Shown here: positions 29,243 to 35,426 of the stretch, in pieces | How the letters are laid out: every line of letters begins with the position of its first letter | Position numbering within the stretch: the stretch's first letter is position 1 | NCBI GenBank assembly: GCA_017632035.1 | Contig: JAGBSG010000104.1 | Span: forward strand, 1-35,426 | Reading direction: 5' to 3' | DNA length: 35,426 nucleotides | Source: Oscillospiraceae bacterium | Lineage (GTDB): Bacteria > Bacillota > Clostridia > Oscillospirales > Oscillospiraceae | Position numbers and translations under genes: made by a program | The notes under the pieces: model-generated | The model's input: the letters and a program-made list of their open reading frames with translations, nothing else | Told to the model about the DNA's origin: nothing | Databases searched by the model: none

Positions 29243-29377
29243 GTGATATAAAATTAATCGTGAAAAACCCACAAATACACCTGCCATTTTTTGTTAGCAT
29301 CGCCGCTTGCACTCTTTTGCCTCTTCAATTTCCTTTTATTTCATCCGTTTTTTCTTTCCAACCTACAATCTGAGTCA

Positions 29378-29516
29378 GGTCTGTTGCAACCTTCATTCTC
29401 AAAAAATTCCCCCTGATATTTTAGCGGGAGAAATTACGAGTTTTCGCAATTTCTCCCGCTATTTGTAACTTTTTAAAAGGTTGCTTTCTTTAAAAAAATG
29501 CATTCTGCAACAGACC
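29378..29516. mobile_element. 139-bp palindromic element with terminal inverted repeats
   Basis: The ends are GGTCTGTTGCA (29378-29388) and TGCAACAGACC (29506-29516). The ends resemble those of IS6-family elements (C-T-G-T-T-G-C-A core). In the middle a perfect 14-bp stem, TAGCGGGAGAAATT (29422-29435) and AATTTCTCCCGCTA (29448-29461), folds around a 12-base loop. GCAACC/GGTTGC form a further inner pair. There is no ORF. An 8-bp target duplication was looked for and not seen. Confidence 0.55.
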
Positions 29517-29708
29517 CCTGTTCTAGAGGAAAGACGCACAATAAACAAGATATATTCTGACTATAGGGAGGATATAGCCCCCAAAGAAACTCTGATCTTT
29601 TATCTTACTGTTCTTCGTTGCTTATATGCCCTAGGAGAACATAATCTTAAATTAAATGATGCCTGCCATTGTGTTCATTTTTTCAGATCGATCTGGTCCA
29701 CTCTGTGA
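29517..29708 (+). pseudogene. Possible gene remnant next to the palindromic element
   Basis: Directly after the element an open plus-strand frame reads EERRTINKIYSDYREDIAPK and then ETLIFYLTVLRCLYALGEH, with amphipathic helix spacing and codon choice that look protein-like. It has no start with a ribosome binding site and runs into the end of the minus-strand membrane-protein gene. It could be the truncated tail of a lost gene, or chance. No family was assigned. Confidence 0.2.
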
Positions 29709-31728
29709 TCAGCAGGCCGGGGATCAGCCACACCAGCTCATACAGGAACATATGTGCCGGCGTCAGCAGCTCCTTTGCGCCCAGAACTGCCAGAATGACC
29801 ATCATCGCCAGACCCACGATACCGCCCAGCATGTGGATCGCCGTTCCGATGATGGATGCCGTGCGCACACTGCGTGCGCCGGTGACCGCAAAGGCATAGG
29901 GTGCCAGACCCCCATCTGTGGTGATCAGGGCCAGTGCCGGTGCCTCTTCCTGCGGCTCCTTATGGATCAGCTCTCTGCGGACAGCCTGCTCCGGGAAGCA
30001 CATACGCCGGGTGTTGACACGGAATCTGCCATGGACGAACTGTTCTGTAAGCATGAAATCCTCTGTGACCATGACTGCCCGCAGGCCCCGGTAAGAGCAA
30101 AGGGCATTCAGGCCCTCCACGGAAGACTTCACCTTTGTATATGTCACAGCAAACACACCGCACAGTTCCCCGTCAATAGCAGCGTACACCGCCTGGTTGA
30201 CGCTGGTGCCCTCAGGGACCTCTACCCCCATCTCCTTAAGGAAGGGCAGCGTGCCTACCAGCACCGGCTCACCGCAGACCTCGCCGCCCACGCCGCCACG
30301 GCCATAGGCACGCATATTCTGGACCATATAATGCCGGCCATTCCGACTGCTGAGCAGCTGCTCAAACAAGGGTGTCAGCCCGCCGCCGTCAGCGCCGATC
30401 ACCGCGGTACAGTAGGCTATCACCTGGTCCGGGTCCCGGCTGCCATAGAACTTCACGCCGTTCAGCTTACAGCTGCCGGCAGGATACAGATCCTCGTGGC
30501 CCAGAGGGAACACAACCCGGCGGCTCATGGCCCGGATCCCCTCCCAACCGCACAGAACAGTGCCATACCTGTGCAGCTTCCTCTCCAGGATCGCCATAGG
30601 CCTGGTCAATGTAATAAAGGACGACACCGGCACCGCCGCCAGCAGAGATACCGACAGCACCTGTATACCAAAGGAAATGTCTCTGTGCAGTACGCCTGCG
30701 ACTATACCGGTCACTATACTGACACCCAGCGCTGCCAAGGCGTACACTGACATAACCTTCTCCGGCTTGGAGGGTTCGGCATACCGATCCATAAAGTCCT
30801 CCACCCTGCCCTCTGCGCGCAGCAGGCCGGAGCAGCCGTCATAATAGTCTGCTACCTCTACGATGCCATCCAATTGGTTGGCCTTGCGCAGTGTATCCAT
30901 CTGACCCATTTCCGCCGAACGCCGGTGGTAGGCGCTCCACAGCGACATAGTCACCTGCAGACTGAAGGCCGCGCAGCAGGGCACCCGCTGCTGCCGCAGA
31001 CAGAAAATGCCATCCACACAGCAAGCCAGGAAGGTAAAGATCAGCATGGAATTTAAGGTAAATCGCTTCTGCCGCAGATCTATCAAGCCCTCGATCAGCT
31101 GAAAGCTTCCCAACAGGGCCGACAGGAGCATAGCAAGGAACTGGCCGAAGATCATCAGCTTCATCCGCTCCTGGCGCACCATGCCCAACGCATACAGTGC
31201 CGTAGCACCGGCAGAAAAAAGGACTACCAAAACGCTCAAAAACAGCGCAACCTGTAGCTTGCCAAAGCCTTGCTCGTTGATCTCATAATACCGACGCTCC
31301 GGCCCGGCTATCAGCTTGCGTTTCAGCTCTCTCAACTTGGAGCGAGGCTGGAACACGATGGGCTGCGGGGGCACATACTCGCCGATCGGCTGCTCATATT
31401 CCGGCTCCCAGTCCGAAGAAAAGGGTTCTGCGTCCTTCTCCTGAAAGCCTGTAAATTCAGCTTCCTCCTCCGGCTCCTCGTCGGACACAGTGCCCAACCG
31501 GATCGTATCTCCCAAGCGGATCGTGTCGTGCATGGCATCTGTCGCCCTGGTGACCCTGGCGGTATCCAGCCGGACCGTATCTCCTGTCACTTCGGTTTCC
31601 CGGGGCGTTTCCTCCTGGCACAGCTCCTGCTCCGGCAGCACCGTTTGCGTTTCCGGCACAGGCTCACCCTCAGAGAATTCCTTTACAATGTCCTCCAGAT
31701 CAAATTCCTGAAGTTCTCTCTCGTCCAT
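29683..31728 (-). CDS. P-type-ATPase-like membrane protein lacking the catalytic motifs (681 aa)
   Basis: The N-terminal 130 residues are acidic and repeat D-T-[VI]-R-L at 50, 68 and 74. Then come four helices (about 155-270), two more (about 335-385) and two at the C-terminus. The part after the sixth helix follows a P-type ATPase: LLAAVPVSS in the position of the TM4 proline motif, then R-V-x-F where FDKTGTLT should stand (about residues 405-415), but the sequence is FPLGHEDLY, with no phospho-acceptor. Further on, GRGGVGGEVCGEPVLVGTLPFL and AIDGELCGVFAV match the nucleotide domain, GLRAVMVTEDF replaces GL.VVMLTGDN, and the GDGxND hinge is missing. It should therefore not pump ions by phosphorylation. 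It follows rlmB by 12 bp with AGGAGG. Confidence 0.8.
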   Translation of the reverse strand: MDERELQEFDLEDIVKEFSEGEPVPETQTVLPEQELCQEETPRETEVTGDTVRLDTARVTRATDAMHDTIRLGDTIRLGTVSDEEPEEEAEFTGFQEKDAEPFSSDWEPEYEQPIGEYVPPQPIVFQPRSKLRELKRKLIAGPERRYYEINEQGFGKLQVALFLSVLVVLFSAGATALYALGMVRQERMKLMIFGQFLAMLLSALLGSFQLIEGLIDLRQKRFTLNSMLIFTFLACCVDGIFCLRQQRVPCCAAFSLQVTMSLWSAYHRRSAEMGQMDTLRKANQLDGIVEVADYYDGCSGLLRAEGRVEDFMDRYAEPSKPEKVMSVYALAALGVSIVTGIVAGVLHRDISFGIQVLSVSLLAAVPVSSFITLTRPMAILERKLHRYGTVLCGWEGIRAMSRRVVFPLGHEDLYPAGSCKLNGVKFYGSRDPDQVIAYCTAVIGADGGGLTPLFEQLLSSRNGRHYMVQNMRAYGRGGVGGEVCGEPVLVGTLPFLKEMGVEVPEGTSVNQAVYAAIDGELCGVFAVTYTKVKSSVEGLNALCSYRGLRAVMVTEDFMLTEQFVHGRFRVNTRRMCFPEQAVRRELIHKEPQEEAPALALITTDGGLAPYAFAVTGARSVRTASIIGTAIHMLGGIVGLAMMVILAVLGAKELLTPAHMFLYELVWLIPGLLITEWTRSI

Positions 31729-31740
31729 ACATTCCTCCTA

Positions 31741-32538
31741 TTAACCCAGCCGCTGCCGTACAGCCTCGTACAGCAGAATGGATGCGGCTGCAGATGCGTT
31801 CAAAGAAGATATCTTCCCTTTCATAGGGATACTCACCGTCACATCACAGCTTTGCCGTACCAGACGGCTCATACCGTCGCCCTCAGAGCCGATGACGATA
31901 GCCGTCGCTCCCTTCAGGTCTGCCTGGTACATGGGGATCGATCCTTCTGCCGCTGTGCCGAAGATCCATACGCCCTTCTTTTTCAGCTCTTCAATGGTGG
32001 CGGTGATATTGGTCACTCTGGCCACCTTCATGTACTCCACCGCACCGGCAGAGGCCTTCGCCACCACTGCGGTGAGACCCACACTGCGCCGCTTGGGGAT
32101 AATGACGCCATGGGCACCAGCACACTCCGCGCTGCGCAGGATAGCACCCAGGTTATGGGGATCGGAAAGCTCATCACAGATCACGATCAGCGGCTGCTCT
32201 CCCCTGCTCTGGGCCTCTGCCAGAATATCCTCCACGGAGAAATACTCCCTGGCTGCAGCCAGGGCAATGACGCCCTGGTGAGAATGGCTCAGACTCATAG
32301 CATCCAACTTTCTCCGGTCCACCGGCACCACGACCGCACCGGCCTCCTTAGCCTGGGCAGCCAGACGCTGCAAGCCCCGATCTGTCTCGCCGGCAGCGAT
32401 GAATACCTTATCGATGGTCCTGCCGCTTTTCAGAGCTTCTGTCAGGGCATTGCGGCCCTCCAGCTGATTCTCGTTTTCCTCCGCCTCCACAGGCTGCACA
32501 AAGCGGCGTTCCCTGGCCGGGCGCTTATATTCTTTCAT
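31741..32538 (-). CDS. rlmB: 23S rRNA (guanosine-2'-O-)-methyltransferase, TrmH/SpoU family
   Basis: Methylates a ribose of 23S rRNA (G2251 in E. coli). An L30e-like N-terminal substrate domain starts at LEGRNALTEALKSG (residue 26). The C-terminal SPOUT knot has motif 1 DPHNLGAILRSAECAG, motif 2 IVIGSEGDGMSRLVR and motif 3 IPMKGKISSLNASAAASILLYE, complete for SAM binding and dimerisation. 265 aa is typical. The start ATG follows GGAG at 10 bases. The P-type-ATPase-like gene is downstream in the same unit. The Oscillospirales-style TrmH paralogue cannot be fully excluded. Confidence 0.92.
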   Translation of the reverse strand: MKEYKRPARERRFVQPVEAEENENQLEGRNALTEALKSGRTIDKVFIAAGETDRGLQRLAAQAKEAGAVVVPVDRRKLDAMSLSHSHQGVIALAAAREYFSVEDILAEAQSRGEQPLIVICDELSDPHNLGAILRSAECAGAHGVIIPKRRSVGLTAVVAKASAGAVEYMKVARVTNITATIEELKKKGVWIFGTAAEGSIPMYQADLKGATAIVIGSEGDGMSRLVRQSCDVTVSIPMKGKISSLNASAAASILLYEAVRQRLG

Positions 32539-32602
32539 TGCAGATCATCTCCAAACAGCAGCCTCAAACGGTACAGGCCGCACTTCTCAGAATTATGAAT
32601 CT

Positions 32603-32631
32603 ATTATAGCAAATATTTTTCTTTACCACAA
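32603..32631 (-). promoter_or_regulatory. Promoter for the rlmB operon
   Basis: Minus strand TTGTGG (32626-32631) and TATAAT (32603-32608) with TGC extension, 17-bp spacer, 64 bp upstream of the ATG. Confidence 0.7.
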
Positions 32632-32706
32632 CTGGTATTTTTCTTGATCCATAGGGGTAATTTGGGAAATTAACAGAAAGTTTACTGCAAAACAGTGATT
32701 CGTTCA

Positions 32707-32735
32707 TTGCGAAGGCGGAAAAAGTATGATATGAT
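32707..32735 (+). promoter_or_regulatory. Promoter for ftsH
   Basis: TTGCGA (32707-32712) and TATGAT (32730-32735), 17-bp spacer, about 60 bp upstream of the ATG. Confidence 0.6.
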
Positions 32736-32796
32736 GAGCAAAAATTATCGGCAGTTATGCAAAAACCGCCGAAGGCATGTCTCAAGGAGGCACTCA

Positions 32797-34677
<1,881 letters not shown>

Positions 34678-34679
34678 AC

Positions 34680-34706
34680 AAAAAGCGGCTCATACGAGCC
34701 GCTTTT
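34680..34706. terminator. Bidirectional terminator between ftsH and the antiporter
   Basis: AAAAGCGGCTC, loop ATAC, GAGCCGCTTTT. T runs follow on both strands, serving the convergent genes on either side. Confidence 0.85.
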
Positions 34707-34715
34707 GTATTTTAA

Positions 34716-35426
34716 TTAATGAAAACTGACCGGGGGCTTGGGCTTGTTGGTAGTACGGGCGCTGGTCTTGCCCTCATGGTGGATCTCCCCTGCCAGGGTC
34801 AAAGACCGCTTGGTCAGGGCCGGTCCAACCAGTTCATATACCAGCACGCTGAACAGCACCACATTGCGCACCAGGCTTCCGTCACTCAGGGCCGTTGCCG
34901 TCAGTGCCATACCCAGAGCCACACCGGCCTGAGGCAGCAATGTGATTCCCAGATTCTTAGTAATGGCATTGGAGCACTTTGTAGCCTTGCAGCTTCCGTA
35001 AGCGCCAAGGTACTTGCCCGCGGACCGGGCCAGAATGTATACAACACCTACGATCAGTGTTACCGGATTTGCCAGGATCTTCAGGTCCAGCTCCGCGCCG
35101 GAGATGACGAAGAACATGATGTTCAGCGGTACTGTCCAGCCCTCCACACGGCCCATCAGCTCTTCGGAGGTATCACACACATTGCAGAACACCGTACCGG
35201 TCATCATGCACACCAGCAGCAAAGAGAAACCGCAATGGATCCCCGCCACCTGGAACTTCAGCATGGAAAGGCCTACCGTCAACAACACAAAAGCCACAGA
35301 AATACTCATACGCTTACTGCGGGAATGGAAAAACTGCTCCACCCAGTTCAGCAGCCAACCCATCAGGCTGCCCAGACCCAAGGACAGAATGATCTCAACG
35401 ATGGGCTCTACCACCACCGCAAGGAC
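34716..35426 (-). CDS. Cation:proton antiporter (Kef/CPA2 type), 5' end outside the window
   Basis: The open frame continues through the right edge, so the N-terminal half is missing; 236 codons are seen. The hydrophobic pattern of seven or so helices includes FVLLTVGLSMLKFQVAGIHCG, the CPA2-like PLNIMFFVISGAELDLKIL (the G-x-x-L-D motif) and GITLLPQAGVALGMALTATA, which matches the Q-G-G/P-Q-A-G-V core of NhaA/Kef-type exchangers. The tail is Lys/Thr-rich and cytoplasmic. It would exchange Na+ or K+ for protons at the membrane, from family knowledge. Convergent with ftsH. Confidence 0.85.
   Translation of the reverse strand, partial: VLAVVVEPIVEIILSLGLGSLMGWLLNWVEQFFHSRSKRMSISVAFVLLTVGLSMLKFQVAGIHCGFSLLLVCMMTGTVFCNVCDTSEELMGRVEGWTVPLNIMFFVISGAELDLKILANPVTLIVGVVYILARSAGKYLGAYGSCKATKCSNAITKNLGITLLPQAGVALGMALTATALSDGSLVRNVVLFSVLVYELVGPALTKRSLTLAGEIHHEGKTSARTTNKPKPPVSFH

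Noticed and set aside
31270..32598. 442-codon plus-strand frame opposite rlmB and the pseudo-pump
   Set aside because: Spans two real genes and their gap in antisense, no domain.

Overview
The window looks like a chromosomal segment of an anaerobic, gut-type Clostridia, most likely order Oscillospirales. This is inferred from moderately high GC, strong AGGAGG ribosome binding sites, many TTGACA/TATAAT promoters with 17-bp spacers, class III ribonucleotide reductase (NrdD/NrdG), a YgiQ-type radical SAM protein, a short FeoB, several lipoproteins and an orphan ferredoxin:thioredoxin-reductase-like protein. No 16S rRNA is present, so the genus is not determined. No phage, integrase, CRISPR array or full insertion sequence was seen.

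Layout. 1-1.3 kb: the start of an MBL-fold gene (minus), a 64-aa Fe-S protein, tRNA-Leu(CAG), an array of short hairpins, and a frameshifted four-helix-bundle gene. 1.3-5.6 kb: an unknown lipoprotein (minus), a YgiQ-family radical SAM protein and a two-OB-fold SSB-like protein (plus). 5.5-7.5 kb: feoAB (minus), overlapping the SSB-like gene tail to tail. 7.7-9.8 kb: nth (endonuclease III) and a MOP-family flippase (plus). 9.9-12.9 kb: pepD, secG and prfB (minus). 13.0-13.4 kb: a 26-codon acidic micro-ORF, a truncated tRNA-Arg copy and an intact tRNA-Arg(CCT).

13.5-20.7 kb: a minus-strand run that may be one transcription unit. In transcription order it holds a consensus promoter, a small Cys-containing ORF, a frameshifted secreted protein, two lipoproteins sharing the same leader and linker, an ABC ATPase and a double-length ABC-2 permease. 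An orphan solute-binding lipoprotein lies just upstream of that promoter (20.9-22.6 kb).

23.0-26.1 kb: the anaerobic ribonucleotide reductase operon under two NrdR boxes. The NrdD glycyl-radical tail is a separate 53-aa gene between nrdD and nrdG. 26.2-28.4 kb: a MoxR ATPase and a CoxE-like VWA protein; the ATPase ends in a Cys/His cluster. 28.4-29.7 kb: two palindromic, MITE-like elements around a small lipoprotein. 29.7-32.5 kb: rlmB followed by a large membrane protein that resembles a P-type ATPase but lacks its catalytic motifs. 32.8-35.4 kb: ftsH and the 3' part of a cation:proton antiporter.

Most of the window is housekeeping. The parts least explained by known annotation are the split NrdD, the P-type-ATPase-like pseudoenzyme, the lipoprotein/ABC-2 locus, and the hairpin controlling the flippase start.
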